A stretch of DNA of 64,000 nt from VRUE01 sp963702175 (GCA_963702175.1 OY969721.1:186001-250000), one strand, 5' to 3'. Shown: positions 51,256 to 60,879, counted from the first letter of the stretch. Notes: generated from the sequence alone by a model not told the origin. Numbers and translations are program-made.

Positions 51256-54200
51256 ATGCTGTCCATCGGAAAGCTCGGGATCGGCCAGGAGCGCTACTAC
51301 CTCGACAAGGTCGCCGAAGGCGCGGAGGACTACTACTCCGGCGAGGGCGAGGCTGCCGGCGAGTGGATCGGCGACGCCGCCCACCGCCTCGGCCTCGAAG
51401 GCGAGGTCGGGGCAGACCAACTTACGGCGATGCTTACCGGCCGCAGTCCGGTCGACGGCGAGCCGCTGCTCGGCCGCCAGGGCGTCCCAGGGAAAGGGTC
51501 GGTCCCCGGCTTCGACCTCACCTTCTCCGCACCCAAGTCGGTCTCCCTGCTCTGGGCCCTCGGCGGACCTGTCGCCGCCCTCGAAGTCCAGGCCGCTCAC
51601 CGCGAAGCAGTAGGAGCCGCCCTGGGCTACATGCAGCGAGAGGCGTGCTGGACGAGGCGTGGAGCGGGAGGCTCGGAGTTCGTCCAAGGCTCGGGCTACC
51701 TGGCCGCCGCCTACCGCCACCGCTCCTCACGCAACGGCGACCCGCAGCTCCACACCCATGTACTCGTCGCTAACGCGACCCAGGGACCGGACGGCCGCTG
51801 GACCCGCCTCTACCACCCGGCGATCTACGACCACGCGACCACCGCCTCCTACATCTACGAGGCGCACCTGCGCCACGAGCTGAGCCGCCGCCTCGGGGTC
51901 GAGTGGCAGCCGACTAGGAAGGGCATCGCCGAGATCGCAGGCTTCGCCGACGAGCATCTGTGGGCCTTCTCCACCCGCCGCGCGGAAATCCTCGAGGCAG
52001 CGGGAGCGGATGCCTCGGCGGCATCACGCCAAGTCGTGACGCTCGCCACCCGCAAGCCGAAGGACTCGGACGTCTCGCGCGGCGAGCTGTTGGAGCGCTG
52101 GCGATCGCGGGCGAGTGAGGTCGGCCTCGACCACGAGACGATCGAGCGCACCTTCGACCCGGAGGCAAGGCTGAGACCCAGCGCCGCCGTGAGCCGCACG
52201 GTCTCTACCTGGCAGGTAGACCGTGCGGTCACGGCGGCGGCGTCCCACTTCGACAGGCGAGACGCGATCCAGGCGGTTGCCGACTCGCTTCACCAGGGAG
52301 CTACAGGGGCCGAGGTCGAGCTGCTGGCCGACACCTTCCTCGCTTCCGATTCGGTGATCCAGGTCGGCGAGAGCCGCGCCGGCCTCCGCTACACCACCCG
52401 CCGAATCTGGGAGCTTGAGCGCGAGGCGCTTGCTGCGGTCGAGCGGATGCGCGCGCAGGGACCGACTCCGGCGGGCGAGCTGGTCGCGGCGCGAGTGATC
52501 GCCGCCCATCCAACCTTGAAGGCCGACCAGCGCCAGATGGTCCGCCGCCTTCTCATCCACTCAGAGGGAGTCGCGGTCGTGATCGGCGAGGCGGGCACCG
52601 GCAAGACCTTCGCCATCGTCGCTGCAGCCGAAGGCTGGGCGCAGGCCGGGATCGAGCTGCGGGCCGCAGCGCCGACCTGGCGGGCGGCGAACGTGATGCG
52701 CTCGGATGGCTTGCCCACCAACACCGTTGCCGGCCTTCTGGTCGAGCTTGACCGGGCCAAGCACGAGGGCAGCGACGGACTGCCCCGAGGCTCGATCCTG
52801 CTCGTGGACGAGGCCGGGATGGTGGACTCGGCGACGCTGGCGAGGGTGATTTCCCACGCTGAGCGAGCGCAAGCCAAGCTCGTCCTCGTCGGCGATCCCG
52901 AGCAGCTGGGGGAGATCGAGGCGGGCGGCCTCTTCCGCGCCGTCGCAGATCGAACGGAGCCGATCCGCCTCGATGAGGTGATCCGCCACCGCCATGAGCT
53001 CGACCGCGTGGCGGCGAAGCGGATCAGAGACGGCGAGGGACGTGAGGCGCTTGGCCTGTACGAGTCGGGCGAGCGGGTGACGGTCGCACCGAATACGGAG
53101 GCCCGCCGCGAGGCGATGGTCCGCGACTGGCACGAGTCCTTCGAGCGTGGGGAAGACGCCGTGATGGTCGCCAAGCGAAACGTGGACGTGGAGAGGCTGA
53201 ACGCGATGGCGCGCGAGGTCCGCAGGCAGGCTGGGCAGCTCGGAGTAGATGAGATCGAGGTCGGCGAAGCGAGGTTCGCTGCCGGCGATCTCGTCATTAC
53301 CCGAGTCAACGATCGCGCCGCCGCTATCTACAACCGCGAGCGCTGGCGGATTGCCGAGGTAAATGCGGAGAAGGGCAGCGCAATTCTCGAAGGCATCGAT
53401 CAGGCGCGCACGGTCGAGGTCGGAGCCGACTACCTAACTCAGGCCGACCCACACTCAGAGGCCCCGGCGCTCCAATACGCCTATGCCGTCACGATCTACT
53501 CGGCGCAGGGCTCCACCTTCGAGCGGGCCTTCGTCATGGCCGACCCTTCGATGGACAAGCAGGAGCTATACGTCGCCGCCTCCCGCACCCGCGAGCAGAC
53601 CTTTCTCTACGCGACACCGGAGGTCCAAGTCCACCGTGAGGAGATTGCGCCGGGATCTCCCCACCTGCGCGGGGACATCCCACACATCGCCGAAGCCGCC
53701 GAGCGCGACCGCGCCCAGATCGCCGCTCACGAGGTCGCGCTGCGTTCGCAGTTCTCCGGCCTGCCGACCGAGGAGCTGGTCGCAAGACGCGCCGAGCTGG
53801 GGGTCGCTGCTGGCCGAGAGGAGAGCCTGGAAGGACAGCGGCGCAGCTTGCAGGAGCGGATCGAGCGAGCCCGCGAGCACATCGACGGCTTCGCGGCCGA
53901 GCGCGAGGCTGCCCAGGAGCTTTCGCGACGCCAGCGCCGCGACGAGCTTGCCCGCATCGACACCTGGGAGGCGAGGTTGCGTGAAGCGACCGCACGCCTC
54001 GAAGCCGAGGCCCGGGATATGCCCATCGCCGGGCAAGCCGCGCGTCGGGAGCTAGCGGTTGCCGATCAGGTTCTCGCGCAGCGGCGCGAGCTGGCGATCA
54101 TCGCCGCGCGGATCTTCCCGCCCGCCTACGTCAAGACCGAGCTGGGGGAGAGGCCCTGCGATCCGGTTAAGCAGAAGGCTTGGGATCGCGGCGTCGCCCA

Positions 54201-54396
54201 CATCGAGCGCTACCGACAGCAGCACGGCGTTAAAGATCCCAACAGGGCCTTCGGCCAAGAGGCGACGCGGGGGGCCGAGCGAGCCCGCCAGCAGGCGGCG
54301 TTGCGACGACTCCACGAACTTCACCGAGTCCTCGGCCTCGGTCAGCACGCAACACGAGTGCGCCAGCCCAACCGTGGGCTGGCGATTGGGCGATGA
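51256..54396 (+). CDS. MobF-family (TrwC/TraI-like) conjugative relaxase-helicase
   Basis: 1046 residues. N-terminal relaxase: MLSIGKLGIGQERYYLDKV with candidate catalytic tyrosines (14, 15 and the later DYY), FDLTFSAPKSVSLLWAL, and the metal-binding HTHVLVANATQGPDGRW (about 165-181). Then a RecD-like helicase: Walker A GEAGTGKTFAI (about 443), Walker B LLVDEAGMVD, and YAVTIYSAQGSTFERAF. The C-terminal ~200 residues are charged coiled coil. It nicks and unwinds DNA for transfer. An AGAGG tract lies just before GTGATG; the ATG is used. No type IV secretion genes accompany it. Confidence 0.93.
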   Translation: MLSIGKLGIGQERYYLDKVAEGAEDYYSGEGEAAGEWIGDAAHRLGLEGEVGADQLTAMLTGRSPVDGEPLLGRQGVPGKGSVPGFDLTFSAPKSVSLLWALGGPVAALEVQAAHREAVGAALGYMQREACWTRRGAGGSEFVQGSGYLAAAYRHRSSRNGDPQLHTHVLVANATQGPDGRWTRLYHPAIYDHATTASYIYEAHLRHELSRRLGVEWQPTRKGIAEIAGFADEHLWAFSTRRAEILEAAGADASAASRQVVTLATRKPKDSDVSRGELLERWRSRASEVGLDHETIERTFDPEARLRPSAAVSRTVSTWQVDRAVTAAASHFDRRDAIQAVADSLHQGATGAEVELLADTFLASDSVIQVGESRAGLRYTTRRIWELEREALAAVERMRAQGPTPAGELVAARVIAAHPTLKADQRQMVRRLLIHSEGVAVVIGEAGTGKTFAIVAAAEGWAQAGIELRAAAPTWRAANVMRSDGLPTNTVAGLLVELDRAKHEGSDGLPRGSILLVDEAGMVDSATLARVISHAERAQAKLVLVGDPEQLGEIEAGGLFRAVADRTEPIRLDEVIRHRHELDRVAAKRIRDGEGREALGLYESGERVTVAPNTEARREAMVRDWHESFERGEDAVMVAKRNVDVERLNAMAREVRRQAGQLGVDEIEVGEARFAAGDLVITRVNDRAAAIYNRERWRIAEVNAEKGSAILEGIDQARTVEVGADYLTQADPHSEAPALQYAYAVTIYSAQGSTFERAFVMADPSMDKQELYVAASRTREQTFLYATPEVQVHREEIAPGSPHLRGDIPHIAEAAERDRAQIAAHEVALRSQFSGLPTEELVARRAELGVAAGREESLEGQRRSLQERIERAREHIDGFAAEREAAQELSRRQRRDELARIDTWEARLREATARLEAEARDMPIAGQAARRELAVADQVLAQRRELAIIAARIFPPAYVKTELGERPCDPVKQKAWDRGVAHIERYRQQHGVKDPNRAFGQEATRGAERARQQAALRRLHELHRVLGLGQHATRVRQPNRGLAIGR

Positions 54397-54529
54397 GTGC
54401 CCCCCCGAGCTACCAGCGATTGAAGCGCCGCGAGGGCAGCCGTCAACCTTCTCGAGAGTCGAGCCAAGCGTCCGCCGGTGCCTGACTGGACCTACAAGCA
54501 AGCCCAGGCGGTACGTCGGCAGGTCTGAA

Positions 54530-54535
54530 TAGGAT
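54530..54535 (+). promoter_or_regulatory. -10 box of the five-gene GTPase operon
   Basis: TAGGAT, 7 bases before the ATG of the metallophosphoesterase gene. It is the only promoter-like site I find for the operon and matches the host-type leaderless layout. Confidence 0.55.
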
Positions 54536-54542
54536 CAAGACC

Positions 54543-55826
54543 ATGCTGAGGCTTGTGCATGTGAGCGACATTCATTTTCGGCATGGCCAAGGGTGGGATC
54601 TCGATGCCGATCAACGTGATCAATTGGTAGTGGATTTGGCGAGCCTGGTAGAGGTGGAGGGGGAGGGGGTCGACGGCATACTAGTCGGCGGAGATATTGC
54701 CTTTGAAGGAGCACAGACCCAGTACGCCGACGCACTGGACTGGTTGAAGCGATTGATCGACGTATCGGGCTGTCCGTCCGGGGGGGTCTGGATGGTGCCG
54801 GGAAATCACGATGTTGAGTGGTCCACTGTCGACACGAGCCCAATCATCAGCGCATTCCACAGAGAGGTGAGGGAGACTGATTTGGATGGGGTTGATCCGC
54901 TGCTTAATGTACGGATGGCGATTGATGCGGCGGGGGCTGGGCTCATCGAGCCATTTCGTGAGTACAACCACTTCGCAGGCGAATGGGGATGTGAAACGGC
55001 GGCAAAAGAGCTGGAGTGGTATGACCCTCTGGGCAGCATGGACGGCATTCCAGTAAAGCTATGCGGATTGAACTCGGCTTTTATTAGCGATAAGGATGAT
55101 GCCCAAGATGAGGAAAATCCAAACCTTGTACTGGGGAGTCACCAGTGCAAAGTAAAAGAGGAGCATGGGGAGATCCGGATCGTTCTCTGCCACCACCCAC
55201 CGAAATGGCTGCGTGACTGGGAGAGTGTTGCTGCTTATTTTAAGCGGGCTCATCTGTTGCTTTTTGGCCACGAACACAAGTTCCGATGTGAGCAACAGGG
55301 GGAGAGAGGGCAGGTATGGATACACGCCGGCGCCGTCATCCCCGGGGAAGGTGGCAATCGAGTTGCGACATACAATTTCCTGCGGTTGGGTCTCGATGGC
55401 GACGATGACGTAAAACTGACCGTCCAGTCTCGGATTTGGTCTGAGCAGGCGAAGCGGTTCGTTTCTGAGGTAGGAGATCCAGGCCCGTTCACCATCGCTC
55501 GCGATTTGCGTACGCTGGGCGAAATGGAGAAGCCGAGTCAAGCTGAAGAAAAGCCGGATGACGAACCAATTGCGGCGACGCCGCTGGCACCACGGCCAGG
55601 GGAGGAGACGGAAGTCAGCATTGATCAGCAGGCCAGACTGCGGGAGATCGCGGTCGCCTATATGAGCGCTCCAGCCACGACCCGCATTGAGATCGCTAGG
55701 CGGCTGGGGGTGCTCAAGGATGCTGATCTAGAGTTGCCTACAGATCGTGAGCGATACGGCACGATTCTGGCCAGAATCCGCGACAAGGGACTCACCGATC
55801 GATTGGCAGAGGAGCTAGCGATATGA
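54543..55826 (+). CDS. Calcineurin-like metallophosphoesterase with helical tail
   Basis: 427 residues, first gene of the operon. The dinuclear metal site is complete: Asp9 and His11 in VSDIHF, Asp51 in GGDIA, GNHD (87-90), His217-His218 in CHHP, and GHEH (242-245). Residues about 1-300 are the phosphoesterase. After a Pro/Glu-rich linker (about 325-355) there is an all-helical ~65-residue tail (LREIAVAYMSAPATTRIEIARRLGVL...), like the effector-associated adaptor domains of predicted conflict systems. It may cleave a nucleic acid or nucleotide when the system is triggered. Effector role is inference; substrate unknown. The end overlaps the next gene by 4 bases. Confidence 0.85.
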   Translation: MLRLVHVSDIHFRHGQGWDLDADQRDQLVVDLASLVEVEGEGVDGILVGGDIAFEGAQTQYADALDWLKRLIDVSGCPSGGVWMVPGNHDVEWSTVDTSPIISAFHREVRETDLDGVDPLLNVRMAIDAAGAGLIEPFREYNHFAGEWGCETAAKELEWYDPLGSMDGIPVKLCGLNSAFISDKDDAQDEENPNLVLGSHQCKVKEEHGEIRIVLCHHPPKWLRDWESVAAYFKRAHLLLFGHEHKFRCEQQGERGQVWIHAGAVIPGEGGNRVATYNFLRLGLDGDDDVKLTVQSRIWSEQAKRFVSEVGDPGPFTIARDLRTLGEMEKPSQAEEKPDDEPIAATPLAPRPGEETEVSIDQQARLREIAVAYMSAPATTRIEIARRLGVLKDADLELPTDRERYGTILARIRDKGLTDRLAEELAI

Positions 55827-56890
55827 CTGAGGCATTCATTGACGAGAACTTTGGACGCTGGATGCGATCCGTCACTGTTGAGGACAACGAGGAGCGTTTG
55901 CAGGTCCTGAAGACCGCTAGTCAAGCGGCTGAGAAAGATTTGGTGGGACGTGAGCTGGCGGTGGTTATGGCTGCATATGGGCACATGGACGAAGGGACTT
56001 TCGGTTGGCTTGGTGCCCATCTCAGGGCTATCGACGAGGGATTCGTTGCGGAGGGTAAGGACGAGATGCTGAAGGTCCTCGCGGCGGTCGCCGTGTTCCG
56101 CCGAATTGTGCTCAGCAGTGAGCCAGACGCGACTCTCTGTGCGCTCGCGATTAGCTCGGCCGAGTTTTCCGGGATGGACGCGGTAATAGCCGAGCTGCCG
56201 CAAGTGGCGCGTTCTAGGCTTGCTGAAATGGGGCGTGCGGTTCGAGAGGCCGAGGTGTCCGCGGCGTCGAGCTATCTGGTCAAGGTGCCACCGCAGCGGA
56301 AAGAGGTCGACGACGCGGGGGAGGCGACGGGCATTGGTCAGGCGCTGGTCGATATCCACTCGGTAGGCCAGGCCGTGAAGAAACTGGCAACCATGGTGGA
56401 CTCAAGCGTGAGGCCGGCGCTCGCACGCCAGCTCGCACTCAATGAAGAGATCGAGATGCTTTGGTGGGTGATTTCAGACACAGATGAGGCCGGTATTTCC
56501 TGGGGCGAGCGAAGTGGCGTGGGCCGCGCCGTCGCAGGAGCAGCCGAGTTGGCAGCACGAACTCGCATTCTTCCTGAGCCTCCCTCCGCACGTGCGTTGC
56601 TAGAAAAGCTACTGGGCAAAGAAGCCACGAAAGAGAAGTCACTCGCAGAATTTGCGAAGGAAGCTGCCGCGCAGGAAATCGGTGCTGCAGCGGGACAAGA
56701 GAACGCGCTACTGCCTGTGGCTAGTTCATGCGAGGCGATCAGCAAGTTCGCTACGGATGACGACGAGGACACCTGGCAGAACGCAATGCTAAACCAGCTG
56801 AAGTTGGATCCAAAGCGCAAACAGCCCCTCTTGAGTTGTTCGTTGCAGTTCTACCGAGAGCTGCAGATGATCCGGCTCCTGGGAGAATGA
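55823..56890 (+). CDS. All-helical GTPase-associated protein (GASH-like)
   Basis: 355 residues, almost wholly alpha-helical, with no signal peptide or membrane helix. The best landmark is EEIEMLWWVISDTDEAGISWGERSG (about 210-234), a helix with paired Trp of the sort I associate with the GTPase-associated system helical (GASH) domain. Position between effector and GTPases also agrees. It probably bridges them. This identification is from memory of the family. It overlaps both neighbours by 4 bases. Confidence 0.65.
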   Translation: MTEAFIDENFGRWMRSVTVEDNEERLQVLKTASQAAEKDLVGRELAVVMAAYGHMDEGTFGWLGAHLRAIDEGFVAEGKDEMLKVLAAVAVFRRIVLSSEPDATLCALAISSAEFSGMDAVIAELPQVARSRLAEMGRAVREAEVSAASSYLVKVPPQRKEVDDAGEATGIGQALVDIHSVGQAVKKLATMVDSSVRPALARQLALNEEIEMLWWVISDTDEAGISWGERSGVGRAVAGAAELAARTRILPEPPSARALLEKLLGKEATKEKSLAEFAKEAAAQEIGAAAGQENALLPVASSCEAISKFATDDDEDTWQNAMLNQLKLDPKRKQPLLSCSLQFYRELQMIRLLGE

Positions 56891-57921
56891 GCGAACCCCA
56901 AATAGTCGCTTGCGAGGTAGATGGGTGTCCGGTCCTTGAGAACGGGCGCTGCTTGGAAGGTTTTGAGAATCCTGTCGAATGCCCGCACGCGGCTAAAGGG
57001 ACTTCTCAAGAGGAACGGGAGCCGGAGGCTGAGGCTGAGCTTGAGCACGTCACCGAGCCGACCCAGAACCTGGAGGGCGAGGAGATGGAGCCCACCCAAG
57101 ACGTAATTGAGCTTGGTGGCGGAGAATCCCTTACGCTTCCCCAAGCTGACCACCTCGCCAATCGTTATGGCGGGCAGGTGGTTTTGATTGCCGGCGAATT
57201 TCAGAGCGGCAAGACCACGCTTGTAGCCGAGCTCTATGGCCGCTTCCTCAAAGGGTCATACGATGGTTGGTCGTTCGCGGGCTCCGACTGCCTTCGCGCG
57301 CTGGACAGGCGCTATCACGGAACGCGTGAGAGTTCAGGGCTGACCCATCCCGACGTGCCGCGCACGGAGGATGAGGAGATGAGACTGGTTGACCTTCGAC
57401 TGCATCGGAGTGGAAAACGGCTGCCCCTGATGCTTTCTGACATACGAGGCGAGCTTTTTGACGGAATTGTTGGAGGCGGGCCGGTAGCAACTATCGTGCC
57501 ACTGGCCGCCCGGGCCGACCAACTTGTGGTCTTGATCGATGGAAAACAGATTGCTGATGACTTCAAGCGAAGCGTCGCACTGACTTGGTCGAAGCAGTTG
57601 ATCGGCGGACTCACTGAGGCAGGGGGTATTGGTGTGGGAACGCCGACGGCGATAGTGCTCTCAAAGGCAGACTTGGTTGACGAGGACCATTTGCAATGGT
57701 TCGCAAAAGAGGCAGAGAGTTTGCGGGAACTCGCCTTAGAGCGAGGTTGTGGACCGTCCGAGATCTTCACGGTTGCGGCGCGCCCAGACGCTTCGCCACA
57801 CGAGCCAGTCGATCTTCCACCGCTCTTTGCGTGGCTGACCTCAGGGCGAGTCGAGGCCAGCAAGGTGCCCACCAATGACAAAAGAGTGGGCCGGTCGTTT
57901 TGGCGATGGGGTGTGAAATGA
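56887..57921 (+). CDS. GTPase with N-terminal Cys-rich knuckle (double-GTPase 2 type)
   Basis: 344 residues. A Cys-rich N-terminus (Cys9, 14, 22, 32, His34: CEVDGCPVLENGRCLEGF...ECPH) could bind zinc. An acidic linker follows. The GTPase domain begins at about residue 95: P-loop GEFQSGKT (103-110), a Walker B-like LMLSDIRGE (181-189), and VLSKADLVD (257-265), where SKAD replaces the usual NKxD specificity motif. This fits the second of the paired TRAFAC-like GTPases in GAP1-containing systems. It overlaps neighbours by 4 bases at each end; the start is ATGA on the previous stop. Confidence 0.82.
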   Translation: MSEPQIVACEVDGCPVLENGRCLEGFENPVECPHAAKGTSQEEREPEAEAELEHVTEPTQNLEGEEMEPTQDVIELGGGESLTLPQADHLANRYGGQVVLIAGEFQSGKTTLVAELYGRFLKGSYDGWSFAGSDCLRALDRRYHGTRESSGLTHPDVPRTEDEEMRLVDLRLHRSGKRLPLMLSDIRGELFDGIVGGGPVATIVPLAARADQLVVLIDGKQIADDFKRSVALTWSKQLIGGLTEAGGIGVGTPTAIVLSKADLVDEDHLQWFAKEAESLRELALERGCGPSEIFTVAARPDASPHEPVDLPPLFAWLTSGRVEASKVPTNDKRVGRSFWRWGVK

Positions 57922-58793
57922 CTGAAGCGGCATCGCGAGAATTGCTACTGGTGGGGTTGCAGGAAACCGGTAAGACGAGCTTCCTGAGCCTCTTTTATCT
58001 AGCTCTCCTCAACGGAGATGGTCAGTTGAAGCTAGCCAGCTTCCAGGATGATCGAGAGCACTTGAACAAGATCAGCAAGCGGCTCATGGAATGCGATGTA
58101 CCCCACCACACCGAAGTGGCTGAGGAAGGGAGACTGGCCCTTTCCCTTGAGGTGCAGACCAGCGGAGAAGCCGTAGAGCTGAGCGTCCCGGATCTTTCGG
58201 GGGAGACTTGGGGAGAAGCTGTTGAAGAGCGACTCTGGCACGAGAACATTGAGGAGCAGGTTAGGAACAGTGATGGGATCCTGCTCTTCACCGCAGCAGA
58301 TGGCCTGGACGCAGGCGTCACAAAGGGCGATGCTGACCATTTGGCAGCAGCTCTCGGCGCTGAATCGACGCAATCACAGCCAGAGCCCGTCGATCCAAAG
58401 GCGAAGCAAGTCAAGATGAAGGGTAAGCCGCCGACTCAAGTGCAGCTGGTTGATCTACTGCAGCTGACGGCTGAGCAGCGAGGCAGACGCCCCTCGCGAG
58501 CCTGCATCATCATCTCCGCTTGGGACACTCAGTCCGAGGCATTGACTCCCGGCGATTACGTTGCCAAGAATATGCCACTGCTAAGCCAATACCTAGATGC
58601 CAACTCGGGGTGGCTCTCGGCTCGTATCTTTGGAGTGAGCGCTCAGGGTGGAAGCTTTACGGATGACGCCGAACGGGAGGCGTTGGCCAGACAGGACCCT
58701 CTTGATCGTGCTTATGCTCTGACCGAAGACGGATCAAAAGTTCCCATTGGCGCGCCAATTGCGTGGACGCTCGCCATTGACGATGCGTCATGA
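57918..58793 (+). CDS. GTPase of the double-GTPase 1 type
   Basis: 291 residues. P-loop GLQETGKTSF (13-22), VPDLSGETW (90-98) for the metal-binding switch II, and IIISAWDTQ (197-205), a SAWD version of the base-recognition motif. A Lys/Gln/Pro-rich insertion at about 150-180 (QPEPVDPKAKQVKMKGKPP) is unusual and may be disordered. It is the partner of the preceding GTPase; the two share little sequence, so they are not a recent duplication. The ATG start overlaps the preceding stop; a start six codons earlier is not needed. Confidence 0.82.
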   Translation: MTEAASRELLLVGLQETGKTSFLSLFYLALLNGDGQLKLASFQDDREHLNKISKRLMECDVPHHTEVAEEGRLALSLEVQTSGEAVELSVPDLSGETWGEAVEERLWHENIEEQVRNSDGILLFTAADGLDAGVTKGDADHLAAALGAESTQSQPEPVDPKAKQVKMKGKPPTQVQLVDLLQLTAEQRGRRPSRACIIISAWDTQSEALTPGDYVAKNMPLLSQYLDANSGWLSARIFGVSAQGGSFTDDAEREALARQDPLDRAYALTEDGSKVPIGAPIAWTLAIDDAS

Positions 58794-60790
58794 GTGGCGC
58801 AATAGATCAAGCGCTCTATGGTTATGAAGATGGCCACCGTCTGATTGCGAGTTCGGTACAGCTAGGAGCTGAACCTGGCCGCATCCTTCGCTCTCTCACT
58901 GATATGGCTTTTGATGGGGAGGCACGGTCTTACCTCACTTGCTTGCCTATAGCAGAGCTTGGGCGCTATTCGTTGATCCGAAGCTGGCCGGCACCAGAGG
59001 TCGCTCGCCCGGGTGCGGTCTGGTCCCATGTCCTGCTTGTCGACTTCGTCGACCTTGGCGCGCTTGACCACCTAGACGTTCTGGCGAATCTGTTTGAGCG
59101 ACCGAAGCTCGGCAAACACGGGGATTTGCCAAGTGCGAAATACAGTGTGGCCAAGAAACTGCCCTTGGGTATTAAGAATGTATCGAGAAAGCGATCGAAA
59201 GCCGAGGATGAAGAGCTATTAGACACTCTCTGGACGGCATACGTTGAAGGTGGGTCTGGTGTACTTCGAGTCGCAGATGTGGAGCGTCTAGAGACACTTC
59301 TTTTCGAGATCTGGAGTCAGCAATGGCCTCGGCTTCGGAGATCTTTTGCATTCCGAACTCGCTATAGAGCCGCAGAGAACTCCGTTGCGTTTGACCTACA
59401 GCTAGTTGAGCGTCTTCATCGAGATCAAGTTCACAGTTCCCCCCAACTCCAAGCGACCTCCTGGCTTGAGTGTTTGGCGAAGGATTTGGTTGATCCACGG
59501 CCGTCCTTTCGGGGGTTTCTGCGGCGCTTCGGAGCAGAAAGCGACAACGGCAAGGCTGACCTGCATAGTCTCGTGGGGGTCTGGCTTCAATTGGAGCGAC
59601 AAGCTGAGCCGCGTGAGCTGAGCAGCGAGGTCTCAGGTTCATTTCGAAAGCAACGCTCGATGCGCGAGTTGAAGCGGGCGCTGTTCGGGCCATTCTCCGG
59701 GGGAAAAGTGATCGGCCCGAAGGGAGAAGTCGAGCGCATGATCGCCATCCTTGCTGCGCGGCCCGCCAAAGCGCTTGATCTGAAGGATCTCGAATTTGAA
59801 GCGAGGGTCGAGAATCTCTGGCGAGCCGAAAGGAATGAGGCGGTGAGGCTACTTTCTAGCCTAGGAAGTTGGGAGCCGCCCAACAAACGGGCGCTTAGCA
59901 TGCTTATGCAGAGCGCGGTGGCGAATATTTCAGCTGCCAATGTTGTGACCCTGGCTGTTTCGGATGACAGTCTGGCGCTGGCCCTGCTCGCGAAGCGCCA
60001 TGATCTCCTGTGCTCCCCATCGCTGTGGCGGGGTGATGAACCGTTCGTTAGCGAGCTACTTGAGCTAACCCATGGCCTAAATTCAGAGGCGCGGCAGGAA
60101 ATTGTCGTCGCCTTGCTGAAGAGCAATGTGGTAGCTGCAAATGATGTGCTCGCTCAGGAGCCGGCACTGTGGTGGGGCACACTGGACTGGGCGGCAGCAG
60201 CCGTTGCGGAGGGACGTTCGCTGCCTCGAACTGTTGCCGCCCTTGGGCGGGCTTTGGATACAGTCGGCCCAGGAAGTGTCGGCAGTGCGCCACGTCGACT
60301 CTCCGCCGATGCCAGGGTTTTGTTGGCGCTGGTGTCGCGGCCATCATTTGGACTCTGGCGACAGATTTCAGCTGAAGACTGGGCCGAGGTCTCAGGCGAT
60401 GTGCTGCGCATTGGAGACGGGCGAATGCGCAACCGGGGCCTCGTCATCCTGCTTGCAGCAAGCGGGTTGGCTACGAGTCCCAGTATTCGGAGCGAGTTGT
60501 GGCAGGGGGTGTTCGGGCCACTTCACAAGGCGATCGAAGCGAATGACGTGGACCAAGCAGACCTTGCAAGTCTTAATGAGATTCTGCCGAAGCCGAACGA
60601 GAGTTGGCAGGAGCGCCTGCGCAAGGGGTTGGTAAAGGAGATCAAGAAGGACCGCTGGGCGCCGCAACAGGTCAAGCAAGCGGTTGATGCGGCCCCGGCT
60701 CACCGACAGGAAATGCTCGAAGACTTGGAAACCAAGAAGAAGAGTCGCAAGAAGTGGCTGCGAGACATCTTCGACTTCGTGACTCAATAG
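58790..60790 (+). CDS. GTPase-associated protein 1 (GAP1-like)
   Basis: 666 residues, last gene of the operon. The N-terminus IDQALYGYEDGHRLIASSVQL and the following LIRSWPAPEVARPGAVWSHVLLV (about 61-83) are hallmarks of GAP1-N/M proteins that accompany paired GTPases. The rest is mostly helical with no recognised enzyme. A basic tail (KTKKKSRKKW-like) ends the protein. It is thought to regulate or be moved by the GTPases; real GAP activity is unproven. No catalytic residues for a toxin are seen. It overlaps the preceding gene by 4 bases; 89 bases separate it from the convergent HNH gene. Confidence 0.82.
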   Translation: MSGAIDQALYGYEDGHRLIASSVQLGAEPGRILRSLTDMAFDGEARSYLTCLPIAELGRYSLIRSWPAPEVARPGAVWSHVLLVDFVDLGALDHLDVLANLFERPKLGKHGDLPSAKYSVAKKLPLGIKNVSRKRSKAEDEELLDTLWTAYVEGGSGVLRVADVERLETLLFEIWSQQWPRLRRSFAFRTRYRAAENSVAFDLQLVERLHRDQVHSSPQLQATSWLECLAKDLVDPRPSFRGFLRRFGAESDNGKADLHSLVGVWLQLERQAEPRELSSEVSGSFRKQRSMRELKRALFGPFSGGKVIGPKGEVERMIAILAARPAKALDLKDLEFEARVENLWRAERNEAVRLLSSLGSWEPPNKRALSMLMQSAVANISAANVVTLAVSDDSLALALLAKRHDLLCSPSLWRGDEPFVSELLELTHGLNSEARQEIVVALLKSNVVAANDVLAQEPALWWGTLDWAAAAVAEGRSLPRTVAALGRALDTVGPGSVGSAPRRLSADARVLLALVSRPSFGLWRQISAEDWAEVSGDVLRIGDGRMRNRGLVILLAASGLATSPSIRSELWQGVFGPLHKAIEANDVDQADLASLNEILPKPNESWQERLRKGLVKEIKKDRWAPQQVKQAVDAAPAHRQEMLEDLETKKKSRKKWLRDIFDFVTQ

Positions 60791-60879
60791 CCAGATACCA
60801 ACGGGCAATGTTCGTCTCAAGCTTGGCTCGAGTCCTGCCCGCCATGACAAATGGGGTCTAAATATTGCCCGCCTAGCCG

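Noticed and set aside
51135..51773. Open frame of 212 codons overlapping the relaxase start.
   Set aside because: Arg/Pro-rich shadow of the relaxase frame with no recognisable fold.
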